A stretch of 64,000 bases of DNA from an uncultured Roseburia sp. (GCA_900542495.1 UQNW01000005.1:1-64000), one strand, 5' to 3'. Positions 52,748 to 62,169 are shown, counted from the first letter of the stretch. Program-made: numbers and translations. The notes: generated by a model from the sequence alone, not told the origin.

Positions 52748-52761
52748 TACTATTTTTTATT
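52748..52761. repeat. Right attachment repeat of the mobile element
   Basis: TACTATTTTTTATT overlaps the stop codon of the GH3 gene (52757-52759). Integration thus kept the gene complete while moving its terminator to the other end of the element. Confidence 0.65.
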
Positions 52762-55204
52762 TCTCATCTACCTTACAGGTATAAGCTCTTCTTCCCAACA
52801 CATTAGTCTTTGTGCCCGTCAGACGGATTGTTTCACGAAGCGGAAGATCTGCAGAAGATGTTCCAACCATAAGATCAAGCTGTCCCGGTTCTACCACAAA
52901 TTCCATCTCCTCGTCATAATAACCAAGCTGTGCTGTATCTAAATAGAATGTAAGCTGTTTTGTTTCACCCGGATTTAAGTGAACACGTTTAAAGCCTGCC
53001 AGCTGCTTATTAGGTCTTACCACATGTGCTCCCTGGAATGCCTGATAAAGCTGGACAACTTCATCCCCTGCAACTGCCCCCGTATTAGACACTTTACAGC
53101 TTACCTCAATCTTTCCGTCTGTTGGAACTTCTTTTGCACGAACTTCTAAATCACCGACTGCAAAGCTTGTATAGCTTAATCCAAATCCGAATGGGAATAA
53201 CGGTGTACTGTCCGCATCGACATAACCTCCGCTAAAGATTGTAGCACTTGTAGCATCTGCTCCGGATGCATAGCCGGAACCATTTTTATGATTATAAAAC
53301 ATCGGAACCTGACCAACGCTTCTTGGCACTGTTACAGTTAATTTACCGCCCGGATTCAAAGTTCCGTCAAGAACATCTGTTACGGCCTCGCCTGCAAATG
53401 GTCCCGGCATCCATGCCTGTATGATACCTGCTGCATGCTCTTTTGCCCAGTTTACAGAGAAAATACCTGGTCCGTATAATACGACGATCACTGGTTTTCC
53501 AACTGCTGCAACAGTCTCTAATAATTTTTCCTGCACACCCGGAAGCTCTAATGACTGACGATCTTTTCCTTCACCACCTGTTACATTTACCCAACCGCAG
53601 TTACCACCTAATGCCATAACAACAACATCACTGTTCTCTGCTGCCTTTACAGCATCTTTGAATCCCTCTTCTGATTCATCAATAATCTTACAGCCTTCTG
53701 CATAAACTGTCTCAAATCTTTCGGAAAGCACCTCTTTTAAACTTCTCGTATGAAGCTTTCTCAATACACCGTTCATATCATCCAGGCTTCTCATAGATGC
53801 TTCGTCAAACATTTCAAACATCGTATCAAACGGTCCCTTTGGCGCTTTTTCTTCTGCTTCAGCTTTTGCCTGCTCATCTATAATTCCGTTAAAGGTAACC
53901 GTTGCATCTTTCTTTCTTGCAGCATCCATCATTTCAATATAAGCCGGATAGGTATATCCACTGACCGGATATCTCAGACTATCTGCATGCGGTCCGATTA
54001 CTGCTACCTTTGTACCTTTTTTCAGCGGAAGTGTTCCGTCGTTTTTCAGTAAGATCATGGATTCTTCTGCAATCCTTTTGCTGATCTCTTCTTTGCCTGC
54101 ATTCGACATGGCTTCTTCCAGTTTTTCAACCTCACAATATGGGTTTTCAAACAATCCACGTTTAAATTTGATTGTTAAAATTCTTCTTACTGACTCATCT
54201 AATACTGCTTCGTCCAACTCACCGCTTCTTACATAATTAGGTAAATTGTGGAAAGATGCTCCAACCGGAATTTCTGTGTCGCAGCCTGCCTTTTTTGCAA
54301 GAAGCCCTGCTTCGTTGTAGCTATTTGCTACCTTAAAGTAGTTCCAGCTTTTCATGACTGCTGCTCCATCTGAGGTAAGCATACCTTCAAATCCCATGGT
54401 GTCTCGAAGCAGTGTTCTTGCAATTTTCTTGTTATCAATGACAGGCAATCCATCAATCTCAGCATAATTTGCCATCATTGCATCCAACCCTGCCTCTTTA
54501 TCGGCAGCCTCAAACGGAGTTGCAAACACTTCATATAATTCACGGTCATTTAATCTTGTTGTTGCTGTGTTTAATCCCGCCTGTGTCTCCGCATATCCCA
54601 AGAAATGTTTTGCTATACAGCTGACGCCCTGGTTCTGCATACCACGAACATAATTGATACCCATCTGACTGATCAGATACTGGTCTTTACCATAGGTTTC
54701 ATAAGTACGTCCCCATCTCGGATCTCTGGAAACATCAATAACCGGACTCATGGCAGATGTGATACCAACCGCTCTTGATTCCTGACCGATAATTGAGCTC
54801 ATCTCTTCTGCCAGCTCTGGCTCCCATGTAGAACCGACATTCATCTGGGATGGGAATAAGGTTCCGCCTGCTCCCGGATAACCGCAAAGGTTCTCAGACT
54901 GTAGGGCAACCGGAATTCCAAGACGTGTTTCATTTACAAAAAAGTCCTGCAGTTCATTTGTGATCTCAGCAATCTGTTTTGGATCCACAAGACCAACCAG
55001 AGAATACTGTGTGATTCTTCCGTGTCCATCCTTAAACTTTTCCACTAATGCCTCATGGCTTAATTTTCCATCTACAATAAAAGATGCTGCCAGGTCTCCA
55101 CAAAGCTGTGCTGCTTTCTCCTCTAATGTCATTCTGGAAAGCAAATCTTCTACTCGTGCTTCCACCGGCTGGCTTGCGTCTTTGTATAACATCTTTTCTT
55201 CCAT
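52757..55204 (-). CDS. Glycoside hydrolase family 3 (beta-glucosidase/xylosidase type)
   Basis: About 815 residues in the usual domain order. Catalytic barrel (RMTLEEKAAQLCG, SPVIDVSRDPRWGRTYETYG, AKHFLGYAETQAG) with nucleophile Asp ~279 in GMLTSDGAAV; the alpha/beta domain (EESMILLKNDGTLPL, GEGKDRQSLELPG) and a fibronectin-like end (PFGFGLSYTSF, LAGFKRVHLNPGET). No signal peptide. ATG 55204 after AGGAGAAAA. Its promoter area holds TTAAAAGTTTTAA, the same operator as before the transporter-PGI operon, so it probably releases the sugar used by that locus. It is the likely entry enzyme of the proposed pathway. Confidence 0.88.
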   Translation of the reverse strand: MEEKMLYKDASQPVEARVEDLLSRMTLEEKAAQLCGDLAASFIVDGKLSHEALVEKFKDGHGRITQYSLVGLVDPKQIAEITNELQDFFVNETRLGIPVALQSENLCGYPGAGGTLFPSQMNVGSTWEPELAEEMSSIIGQESRAVGITSAMSPVIDVSRDPRWGRTYETYGKDQYLISQMGINYVRGMQNQGVSCIAKHFLGYAETQAGLNTATTRLNDRELYEVFATPFEAADKEAGLDAMMANYAEIDGLPVIDNKKIARTLLRDTMGFEGMLTSDGAAVMKSWNYFKVANSYNEAGLLAKKAGCDTEIPVGASFHNLPNYVRSGELDEAVLDESVRRILTIKFKRGLFENPYCEVEKLEEAMSNAGKEEISKRIAEESMILLKNDGTLPLKKGTKVAVIGPHADSLRYPVSGYTYPAYIEMMDAARKKDATVTFNGIIDEQAKAEAEEKAPKGPFDTMFEMFDEASMRSLDDMNGVLRKLHTRSLKEVLSERFETVYAEGCKIIDESEEGFKDAVKAAENSDVVVMALGGNCGWVNVTGGEGKDRQSLELPGVQEKLLETVAAVGKPVIVVLYGPGIFSVNWAKEHAAGIIQAWMPGPFAGEAVTDVLDGTLNPGGKLTVTVPRSVGQVPMFYNHKNGSGYASGADATSATIFSGGYVDADSTPLFPFGFGLSYTSFAVGDLEVRAKEVPTDGKIEVSCKVSNTGAVAGDEVVQLYQAFQGAHVVRPNKQLAGFKRVHLNPGETKQLTFYLDTAQLGYYDEEMEFVVEPGQLDLMVGTSSADLPLRETIRLTGTKTNVLGRRAYTCKVDEK

Positions 55205-55314
55205 CTTTTTTCTCCTTTTAATCACTTCTATCCGGATATTTCCAGTCAGAAATCTATGCACTATTGCAATTCAACAATTATGTTAGGGCATATATTGTTG
55301 TACTTGATACTTTA

Positions 55315-55327
55315 TTAAAAGTTTTAA
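55315..55327. promoter_or_regulatory. ROK-type operator candidate before the GH3 gene
   Basis: TTAAAAGTTTTAA, matching TTAAAACTTTTAA near 40.0 and 40.1 kb except for the centre. The stretch 55205-55450 holds otherwise only A/T-rich sequence without a clear -35/-10 pair. Confidence 0.55.
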
Positions 55328-55450
55328 CTTAATGGATAACTTATTAATAGCATGTCCTGATCAATTTGTCCAGTACAAAATATTTTTTTGACATTTCATA
55401 CAATATTTTCAGGTTACTTTCAGTAACAACGCACAAAAAAAATGGGGTGT

Positions 55451-55489
55451 AAAAAGGAGCTTGCAGAAACAATTTTTCACAAGCCCCTT
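55451..55489 (-). terminator. Terminator after larC1
   Basis: Minus strand AAGGGGCTTG pairs with CAAGCTCCTT (one G-U) and is followed by TTTACACC. No second larC part lies between the stop at 55525 and this hairpin. Confidence 0.65.
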
Positions 55490-55524
55490 CTTTCATTCTC
55501 TCATATTTTCATACTGCTGCCTGA

Positions 55525-56394
55525 TCAGACAATCATCATTGCACGCAATACCCCGACACATTCATATTCTCTTTTTCCTGCACCCATTCCTACTTTCTCT
55601 ATCACAAACTGCTCCGGGAGCTGTTCACTCGTGCGAAGTGCAGCGGCAATCGCTGCTCCTGTCGGTGTCACTAACTCTCCATCTACATTTGTAATATGCA
55701 ATTTCAAATGATGATCTGTTATAATATTCGCTACTGCCGGAACCGGAATCGGAAGCAGACCATGCTGGCATCGCACCATTCCTCTTCCTTCATTTAACTG
55801 AGGGATATAAACTTCATCAAAATTTAAACTGTCTGCACATACTGCAGCGGCAACAATATCAACAATTGAATCTACCGCACCGACCTCATGAAAATGCACC
55901 TGTTCAAGTGGTACACCATGTGCTTTTGCCTCTGCATTTGCAAGGATTTTTACGATTTTGCATGCAAGTTCTCTGGCACTGTCTGTCATAGATGCATGTC
56001 CAATAATGTGAATAATATCCTCCGGACTTCTATGCTCATGGTGATGATATTCGTCATGGTGGTGGTCCTCATGGTCGTGATAGTGTTCATCATGGTAATG
56101 GTTCTCATGGTCGTGGTGGTGGTCTTCATGGTCGTGATCCTCATGATGGTCTCCATGCAGATATTCCATATCATGATCATGATTTTCATGTGCGTGATCT
56201 AAAATAACATTAAAATCACACGCATCCAATCCTGATTTTTTCACTCTCGTAATCTCCGTTTTAAATCCGTCTACAGAAAGACTTTGCAGTGCCTCTTCCA
56301 TTTTTTTCTGATCTGCTCCCAGATCAAGCATAGCTCCTACAAACATATCTCCACTGATTCCGGAACCACATTCCAGATATAACTTATTCCCCAT
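55525..56394 (-). CDS. larC1: LarC1, nickel-insertion component for the nickel-pincer cofactor
   Basis: 289 residues matching the N-terminal part of LarC: YLECGSGISGDMFVGAML, VHFHEVGAVDSIVDIVAA, LPIPVPAVANII, GELVTPTGAAIAAAL and GMGAGKREYECVGVLRAM. LarC inserts nickel into the pincer nucleotide used by LarA-type enzymes. Residues 67-121 are an exceptionally His/Asp/Glu-rich loop, which probably binds or stores nickel. The frame stops where LarC2 should follow; in some bacteria larC1 and larC2 are joined by a frameshift. No LarC2 coding sequence is seen here, so it must be elsewhere or missing. Links directly to the LarA-like gene at 31885. Confidence 0.88.
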   Translation of the reverse strand: MGNKLYLECGSGISGDMFVGAMLDLGADQKKMEEALQSLSVDGFKTEITRVKKSGLDACDFNVILDHAHENHDHDMEYLHGDHHEDHDHEDHHHDHENHYHDEHYHDHEDHHHDEYHHHEHRSPEDIIHIIGHASMTDSARELACKIVKILANAEAKAHGVPLEQVHFHEVGAVDSIVDIVAAAVCADSLNFDEVYIPQLNEGRGMVRCQHGLLPIPVPAVANIITDHHLKLHITNVDGELVTPTGAAIAAALRTSEQLPEQFVIEKVGMGAGKREYECVGVLRAMMIV

Positions 56395-56482
56395 TGTGTA
56401 ATCTCCTTTTTCTTGCAGATTTATTGTTCTATCATGTATTACATACTTCTGTTTTGTGCCTTTATTTTACCACAGTTTTCGT

Positions 56483-56525
56483 AAAAAAGAACGCAAACAT
56501 TTATCAAACGTTTGCGTTCTTTTTT
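56483..56525 (-). terminator. Terminator after the two-component system
   Basis: AAAAAAGAACGCAAAC pairs perfectly with GTTTGCGTTCTTTTTT over an 11-base loop, just beyond the response-regulator stop. Confidence 0.85.
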
Positions 56526-56563
56526 ATAAACTTTTTCCTAATTTTAATACCATGTAATTCATC

Positions 56564-57238
56564 CTAAAACAAGTGTTCAATATTCAATTCTCTTATAATC
56601 TGCACGATCTCTTTTGTTCTGCTGCAACCAAATTTGCGAAGCAGACCTTTGATCTGTGTCTTTATCGTACTTACCTCCACACTGCGTGCTTCTGCAATCT
56701 CATGTACCTTATACCCCTGTAAAAGCAACTTTATCATCTCACGTTCTGTTGCAGTAAGTTTTGAAATATTATTTATGAAAAAAAGCAGACTTTTCTCACT
56801 TTGCTGAAGTCTGGCATATTCCTGCATCACAGTCTCATGAATCTTATTTGACATAATTGGATTCCCTTTGAGAGCACAGCGGACATGGTAAAGTATTTCT
56901 TCATCCTCACATCCTTTTACAATATAATCAAGTGCTCCTGCACCCATGGCTGTCACGATCATCTCGCGGGTCTCATGTGCTGTCAGAAAAATAATTCCGG
57001 CTTCCGGGTCAGCCTCCCGTATTTCCTGCGTTGCTAAAATACCTGCGTTCATTGTCTCCATCTCAATATCCATCAATATCAGATCATATTCTGTGTTTCT
57101 GGCAAGATTTACAATCTCTTTTCCTGAAGAAGCAGTTCCTACAACCTCCATATCCCGTTGATTGTTGATCAATTCTGTAAGATCCTCTCTTAAAAGCTGA
57201 AAATCATCAGCGATCAAAATCTTTTTCTTATCTGCCAT
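56564..57238 (-). CDS. Response regulator, NarL/LuxR type
   Basis: 224 residues: receiver domain (ILIADDFQLLREDLTELI, phospho-Asp in YDLILMDIEM, Thr in IIFLTAHETRE) and a LuxR-type HTH (LTATEREMIKLLLQGYKVHE, ARSVEVSTIKTQIKGLLRKF). Downstream of its kinase with a 20-base gap. Target genes unknown; the neighbouring nag genes are candidates by position. Confidence 0.9.
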   Translation of the reverse strand: MADKKKILIADDFQLLREDLTELINNQRDMEVVGTASSGKEIVNLARNTEYDLILMDIEMETMNAGILATQEIREADPEAGIIFLTAHETREMIVTAMGAGALDYIVKGCEDEEILYHVRCALKGNPIMSNKIHETVMQEYARLQQSEKSLLFFINNISKLTATEREMIKLLLQGYKVHEIAEARSVEVSTIKTQIKGLLRKFGCSRTKEIVQIIRELNIEHLF

Positions 57239-57258
57239 TTTCTTCTCCTGTCTGTTAT

Positions 57259-58752
57259 CTATTCGTACTTTGGAATTAAAATATAGAATTTACTTCCCTT
57301 TCCCTCTGTACTTTCCACTCTCATTTTACCCAGATGGCTTTTTACAACCTCTCTGACATAATATAAGCCCATTCCCCAGTTATAGTTAGAATTTTTGCTG
57401 GAATAAAACGGATCGAAAATCTTCTTTATCTGACTCTTTGACATTCCAAGTCCATTATCACTGACCTCGATCAAAGTATATAATCTTTCATTCCTGCATT
57501 TTAAGCATACGTGCCCATCTTCTCCCCGTTCTGCAGCTATGACGGCTTCTTCTGCATTGATCAGAAGGTTATAGATTGCCTCACACAGATGATCCTTATC
57601 TGCAAGAACCATAGACACTTCCTCGTTTTGGATGCGCACTCCCGCATCCGGAAATTTATTGTGAAACCGTTCTAATGTCGTGTCTATGATTTCCTGAATA
57701 TTAACCGGCATCATCGTAATGGAATTAGATTTTACACTGCGGTACAGTTCCTCAATTCTTGTAAACATTGTATCGTTTGTAGCCCGGAGTGCATCAATAC
57801 ATTCTTTCAGCTTCACCGTATCCGGCTCCGGCTGACTGTAAATCTGGTCAATTCTTTTATAAATAACCTTGTTGGCAAGAAGCTGATTTTTCATGCTGTG
57901 AACGAACATGGAAACTCCTACCCTCACTGTATCGAATTTCCGTTCCATCACAACATCCGTCATGGCAACTTCATAATCACCTTTTGTATATTTAAATAGA
58001 CTGTAAAAGCCAAGCACAGCACAAATGATATTTACAATCACAAGCATAATATAACTTGCCAGAGACGGATTAATCTGAAGATATCCGATTCCCCTATTCC
58101 ATGCGATCGAATACCCGTAAAAGAGATAAACCTGCCCCGGATCCTGATGATAGTAAATAAGATAAATTGCCGAAATCGACACCAAAAAGATTACTGTCTG
58201 CTGAAATTGCCTCTTCAAAAACAGGATTGAAATGGAAAAATACTCGATTAATAAAATCACCACAGATACTGTCAGATATAGATTGATCCAGATCATATTT
58301 CCTTTTGCTATAATCTCCTGCATACTTTCCCTGTTATGAACAATCATTCTGTAAACTGATGGAAAGTAAAGAATCAGCGACATGATCGGTATGACCCTTG
58401 ATAATTTAACCCATGTTTTCCGCTTTCTAAGTCCCGGAAGCATTGAATAATTCATTGCAATCCTCAGCAAAAAAAACGGAAACAGAGACCTGCCTATGGC
58501 AATCAGATATCCCAACTGACCTAATGTGATCAGGAAATACTGCATCTTCCGATATATGTTTCTTGAAAAATACAGAAATGTTAATACTTCCTGTGAAATG
58601 CCACCTTTTTTTGCAATAAAAAGCATAACACCACATAATTCCAACATAAGACTTGTACAAAGTCCCAGCCATAAGATGGAATCTTTATTTTTTCTGTAAA
58701 TGATCAAGAATACCGATGCAATAACTAAGCTGAATGCCAAAATAAATAACAT
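57259..58752 (-). CDS. Membrane sensor histidine kinase
   Basis: 497 residues. About seven to eight hydrophobic helices in the first 250 residues form a membrane sensor. The H-box is VHSMKNQLLANKVI (His followed by MKN), N-box DHLCEAIYNLLINAEE, and G-boxes VSDNGLGMS and NWGMGLYYVREVV. The many-helix sensor suggests a membrane-borne or lipophilic signal. First gene of the pair with the response regulator. Confidence 0.88.
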   Translation of the reverse strand: MLFILAFSLVIASVFLIIYRKNKDSILWLGLCTSLMLELCGVMLFIAKKGGISQEVLTFLYFSRNIYRKMQYFLITLGQLGYLIAIGRSLFPFFLLRIAMNYSMLPGLRKRKTWVKLSRVIPIMSLILYFPSVYRMIVHNRESMQEIIAKGNMIWINLYLTVSVVILLIEYFSISILFLKRQFQQTVIFLVSISAIYLIYYHQDPGQVYLFYGYSIAWNRGIGYLQINPSLASYIMLVIVNIICAVLGFYSLFKYTKGDYEVAMTDVVMERKFDTVRVGVSMFVHSMKNQLLANKVIYKRIDQIYSQPEPDTVKLKECIDALRATNDTMFTRIEELYRSVKSNSITMMPVNIQEIIDTTLERFHNKFPDAGVRIQNEEVSMVLADKDHLCEAIYNLLINAEEAVIAAERGEDGHVCLKCRNERLYTLIEVSDNGLGMSKSQIKKIFDPFYSSKNSNYNWGMGLYYVREVVKSHLGKMRVESTEGKGSKFYILIPKYE

Positions 58753-58835
58753 GTTTTTGTCTCCTGTTTCCGTTTTCTTAAATCTTTTAACAAAAAAATA
58801 TTCAGTTATATTTTAACACTATTTTTTGTTTTCTT

Positions 58836-59981
58836 CTACCTCTCTATGAGATTTCCTCCAACAAATACATCTGCGATGTCATTCTCCGCATCTAAAAGAA
58901 CGATATCTGCATCTTTTCCATCTGCAATCGATCCTTTTTTATCATATACTTTGATAAGTCTGGCTGGATTCTCTGAAAGAAGCGGTAAAATCTCTTCCAG
59001 ACGTTTTCCTGTAAATGCAAGAAGATTTTTCAAAGCAACATTTTGTGTTAAGGTACTTCCGGCTCTTACTCCGTTTTCCAGCTTTGCATCACCATCTTCA
59101 ACAATAACATCGTTTACTCCAAGTTTATATCTTCCATCCGGTAGACCTGCAGCCATAATTGAATCTGTGATTGCAACTACTTTGTCAAGTCCTTTCACTT
59201 TCAAAAGAAGACGTACTGTACCAGGGTGAAGATGTCTTCCATCACAGATCGCCTCACAGTAAATATCAGATTCTAATGCAGCTCCCATAATTGCAGGAAA
59301 ATGCTGATGTAAAAGTTTCATCGCATTAAATGTATGTGTACAGCATTCTGCACCGTTGTTGATTGCTTTCCAGCTTGTATCATAATCTGCTCCGGAATGT
59401 CCGATTGCAACAGTAATACCAAGCTCTTTCATTGCCGGAATGTCATCAATAAGTCCTTCTACTTCCGGAGAAATCGTAATATAACGGATGTTTCCTTCTG
59501 CTCTGTCCTGATATTCTTTCAGAAGTGGCATATTGGCTTTCTGAAGAAGATGCTCCGGCATAGCTCCCTTGTACTCTGAAGACAAAAATGGTCCTTCCAG
59601 ATGAATACCAAGTAAATTTGCTCCTTTATGCTCCATCTTCTGATGTTTCTTATATTCATCAATGCACCATTCTGTCTGTTCTTTTGTATCAGTCAAAACA
59701 GAACATAACCATGAAGTCGTTCCATTTCCGGCTGCAAAACGGCAGATTTTCTCATAATCTTCTGCTGTTGCCGCATTAACATCTACACCTACTGCACCAT
59801 GTGTATGTACATCAATAAATCCAGGCACTACTTTCTTTCCTGCTGCATTATACACTTCTGCCCCATCTTCAATTGGTGCATCCGGTGGTAAAATAATAAG
59901 TTTACCATCTTCAATTTTAATTGTTTTCTTTAAAAAACGATGTTCAATATAAACTTCTCCATTTACGATATATCTGCTCAT
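58836..59981 (-). CDS. nagA: N-acetylglucosamine-6-phosphate deacetylase
   Basis: 381 residues of the amidohydrolase superfamily. Metal ligands in PGFIDVHTHGAVGVDV and HLEGPFLSSEYKGAM, His in TVAIGHSGADYD and THTFNAMKLLHQH, catalytic Asp in VAITDSIMAAG. Removes acetate from GlcNAc-6-P in the cytoplasm. ATG 59981 after GAGGAGAAAAAA. Transcribed behind nagB (70-base gap with a small hairpin). Confidence 0.92.
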   Translation of the reverse strand: MSRYIVNGEVYIEHRFLKKTIKIEDGKLIILPPDAPIEDGAEVYNAAGKKVVPGFIDVHTHGAVGVDVNAATAEDYEKICRFAAGNGTTSWLCSVLTDTKEQTEWCIDEYKKHQKMEHKGANLLGIHLEGPFLSSEYKGAMPEHLLQKANMPLLKEYQDRAEGNIRYITISPEVEGLIDDIPAMKELGITVAIGHSGADYDTSWKAINNGAECCTHTFNAMKLLHQHFPAIMGAALESDIYCEAICDGRHLHPGTVRLLLKVKGLDKVVAITDSIMAAGLPDGRYKLGVNDVIVEDGDAKLENGVRAGSTLTQNVALKNLLAFTGKRLEEILPLLSENPARLIKVYDKKGSIADGKDADIVLLDAENDIADVFVGGNLIER

Positions 59982-60010
59982 GATTTTTTCTCCTCTTCTT
60001 ATACAATAAA

Positions 60011-60036
60011 CTGCCACACAAAATTATGTGCGGCAG
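60011..60036 (-). terminator. Small hairpin between nagB and nagA
   Basis: CTGCCGCACA pairs with TGTGTGGCAG on the minus strand, followed by TTTATTG. It may attenuate nagA relative to nagB. Confidence 0.45.
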
Positions 60037-60051
60037 CCTTTTTATTCTTTT

Positions 60052-60873
60052 TTATTCCGGAAGGTTAGCAACAAACTCTGTAAATTTAATATTGATGTCC
60101 GGATGATCCTGCAATAAGCTTACTGGGAAATGTGCTGTTTTTTCGCCATAAGCTGCATGTCTTACAACACTTCTGTGCCAGTCTCTGAAACATCCTAATC
60201 TGATTTTTCTTGCATGAGCGATTTCATTAATGCCGATTGTGATACAGTAATGTGGCATATCATCTAATGCACCATTTAAATCACCAATTGAATTCACAGC
60301 TCTTGTTTCTTTTGAGATTTCAAGAACTCTTGTATGCTGAGCCAGGAACTCATCCGGTGTCATTGTATCAGAAGCCTCATTGAATGCAACATGACCATTA
60401 ATTCCGATTCCCCCGAAGCAAATATCTACTCCACCAAGTTTTTCGATCATATCCTGAATATGTGTCAGGTTTTTAGGATCCGGGAAAATTCTCTGTTCTT
60501 CCGGCATTACGAGTTCTGGTTTAATTTTGGTGTAAACCGTTCTGTCCATAAATCCACGGAAGCTCAATTTATCCTCTTTGTCAATCCATTCTTTATCATC
60601 TGTCAGGTATTCATCCATATTAATAAACCATACATTTTTCAGGCTGATATTCTGCTCATTTACCATATCTACAAAATACGGATACTGTCCTATAGGACCT
60701 ACAGGGCAGATAAATACTGTATTCTCACCAAGAGCATTTTTACGTTTGATTTCTTCTACCATTTCATCTGCCATTGATTTAAATACAGCAGCATTATCTT
60801 CCATAACGATCAACGGAATTTTTGGTGCTTTTAACAGTTCTTCTTTGTTATAATAATAATATTCATGTTTCAT
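60052..60873 (-). CDS. nagB: Glucosamine-6-phosphate deaminase family protein
   Basis: 273 residues. Conserved segments are INMDEYLTDD (the Asp of the general base), GGIGINGHVAFNEAS (His and Glu of the ring-opening relay) and the terminal LLQDHPDINIKF. It converts glucosamine-6-P to fructose-6-P and ammonia. The sequence is more divergent than usual NagB (CPVGPIGQYPYF in place of TGSTP-type start), so a related amino-sugar isomerase/deaminase is possible. Start ATG 60873 after GGAAG. With NagA it forms an amino-sugar pathway that can feed on products of the GH3 and sulfatases. Confidence 0.8.
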   Translation of the reverse strand: MKHEYYYYNKEELLKAPKIPLIVMEDNAAVFKSMADEMVEEIKRKNALGENTVFICPVGPIGQYPYFVDMVNEQNISLKNVWFINMDEYLTDDKEWIDKEDKLSFRGFMDRTVYTKIKPELVMPEEQRIFPDPKNLTHIQDMIEKLGGVDICFGGIGINGHVAFNEASDTMTPDEFLAQHTRVLEISKETRAVNSIGDLNGALDDMPHYCITIGINEIAHARKIRLGCFRDWHRSVVRHAAYGEKTAHFPVSLLQDHPDINIKFTEFVANLPE

Positions 60874-60910
60874 TTTCTCTTCCAACCTTTCCTGTTTGCA
60901 TCAGCGTTAC

Positions 60911-60968
60911 AATAAGGCTGCCACACCGATTCCAGAACTCCTGGTCTAGCGTAACAGCCTTGTTATTT
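60911..60968 (-). promoter_or_regulatory. Structured intergenic segment before nagB
   Basis: AACAAGGCTG and CAGCCTTATT pair over ~38 bases, which contain a second stem CCAG-GAGTT-CTGG. No T-run follows. It could be the end of the ABC operon or a regulatory leader of nagBA. Confidence 0.35.
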
Positions 60969-61001
60969 CATTTACTTTTCAAATGCTGTGTGCATTTTCT
61001 T

Positions 61002-62078
61002 TTAGTACTCTCCAGCTTCTTTCATAACATCTAATAATACGTAATCAGATACTGGTGGGTCAACTTCAACAGCACCTGCCTCGATGAAGTTCTCCTTCTG
61101 TAACTCATAGTATCCTTCTACTGTACCATCTGCTGCACCTTCAGATACCTCTTTACCTGTTAACCATTCTGCATCACCACGCTGATCATATACCGTATCC
61201 TGATCGCCTGCAATCTGTTTTGCGATTAAAGCAGCTGTATCTTCCTGATGATCTGCTGCCGCATAATCCATTGCTTTGAATAATGCTCTTGTGAAACGTA
61301 CTAAGACATCTCTGTTCTCTTCTGCATATTTTGGCATGCAGATCCAGCTTGCAAGAGAAACAGTTTTGTCAGAGAATGTCATGTTGTCTGCTAATTTTGT
61401 AGCATTTGCATCTTCTTCTAAGATCTTTAAGCTGTTTGGTGACCATGTTGCAGCTGCATCAACTTTACCGGATAACATAGCGGATACGATTCCGGATGCA
61501 TCCATATCAATTGCTTCGATATCATCCATTGTCAAGCCAACACTTGTAAGTGAGTTTACAAGGATATCTTCACTGGATGTTCCTGAAGAGTAAGCAACCT
61601 GTTTTCCTTTTAAGTCTTCGATAGATGTAATACCTTCGCCTCCGATCAATGCATCACCATTGGAGATATGGGATAATGCAAAGATTGTTGCCTGTCCGTT
61701 GATGCAAAGTTTATGAGCACCCTGTCCGATATATCCGACATCAATACTTCCTGACTCCATAGCGGAAATGATTGTCGGACCATCCTGGAACTCTACAAGA
61801 TTTACTGTGATTCCTTCTTCTTCTAAGTAACCCTGAGCGATTGCGTTCTCAACTGACCATAAGCTTCCATAGTTTGGCATGTAAGCTACATTTAATGTAA
61901 CTGGCTCTACAGCTTCCTTCTCCTCTGTAACCGGTGTCTCTTCTTTTGCTTCTTCTGTAGCCGGTGTCTCTTCTTTTGCTGTGTTGTCAGCAGGTGCATC
62001 TGTCTTGCTGCCGCATCCTGCAAGCATTCCTGCTGTCATAGCACCTACCATTAATAAGCTCAATATTCTCTTTTTCAT
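61002..62078 (-). CDS. Substrate-binding lipoprotein, sulfonate/taurine/nitrate type (SsuA/NMT1)
   Basis: 358 residues with signal peptide and lipobox LAGC, a repeated acidic linker (EETPATEEAKEETPVTEEKE) and an NMT1/SsuA-type binding domain (LNVAYMPNYGSLWSVENAIA, LKGKQVAYSSGTSSEDIL, SGKVDAAATWSPNS). Members bind sulfonates, taurine, nitrate or thiamine precursors. In this sulfur-rich window sulfonates are attractive, but the ligand cannot be read from sequence. Confidence 0.85.
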   Translation of the reverse strand: MKKRILSLLMVGAMTAGMLAGCGSKTDAPADNTAKEETPATEEAKEETPVTEEKEAVEPVTLNVAYMPNYGSLWSVENAIAQGYLEEEGITVNLVEFQDGPTIISAMESGSIDVGYIGQGAHKLCINGQATIFALSHISNGDALIGGEGITSIEDLKGKQVAYSSGTSSEDILVNSLTSVGLTMDDIEAIDMDASGIVSAMLSGKVDAAATWSPNSLKILEEDANATKLADNMTFSDKTVSLASWICMPKYAEENRDVLVRFTRALFKAMDYAAADHQEDTAALIAKQIAGDQDTVYDQRGDAEWLTGKEVSEGAADGTVEGYYELQKENFIEAGAVEVDPPVSDYVLLDVMKEAGEY

Positions 62079-62169
62079 GTTGTTTTTCCTCCTTAAATTG
62101 GATATTTGGAATTTCCCCCAATTCCCTTAGTTATCATTATAATCCGGTTTCCCGGTTACAACCTTTTTA

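Larger units (their letters stand above)
41725..52761. mobile_element. Integrated mobilizable element, ~11 kb, with resistance-type cargo
   Basis: Flanked by the direct repeat TACTATTTTTTATT (41725-41738 and 52748-52761). Inside are, in order: a small conserved gene, a replication-protein remnant, a DUF6050-like gene, a HTH gene, relaxase, MobC, a XRE regulator, a VanRS-like cargo with ABC exporter and serine hydrolase, and the C-terminal part of a tyrosine integrase. No coupling protein or type IV secretion genes are present, so it is mobilizable rather than conjugative. The mobilization part is visibly more GC-rich than the host, and the cargo (45.6-52.1 kb) more AT-rich, so it is a mosaic. 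Confidence 0.8.

Noticed and set aside
55888..56202. Plus-strand frame rich in Met and Val opposite larC1
   Set aside because: It is the antisense reading of the His-rich loop; repetitive codons create an artificial open frame.
55986..56202. Short tandem repeats in larC1 considered as a CRISPR or minisatellite
   Set aside because: The repeats are in frame and code for His/Asp/Glu codons; spacing is irregular and there are no unique spacers.
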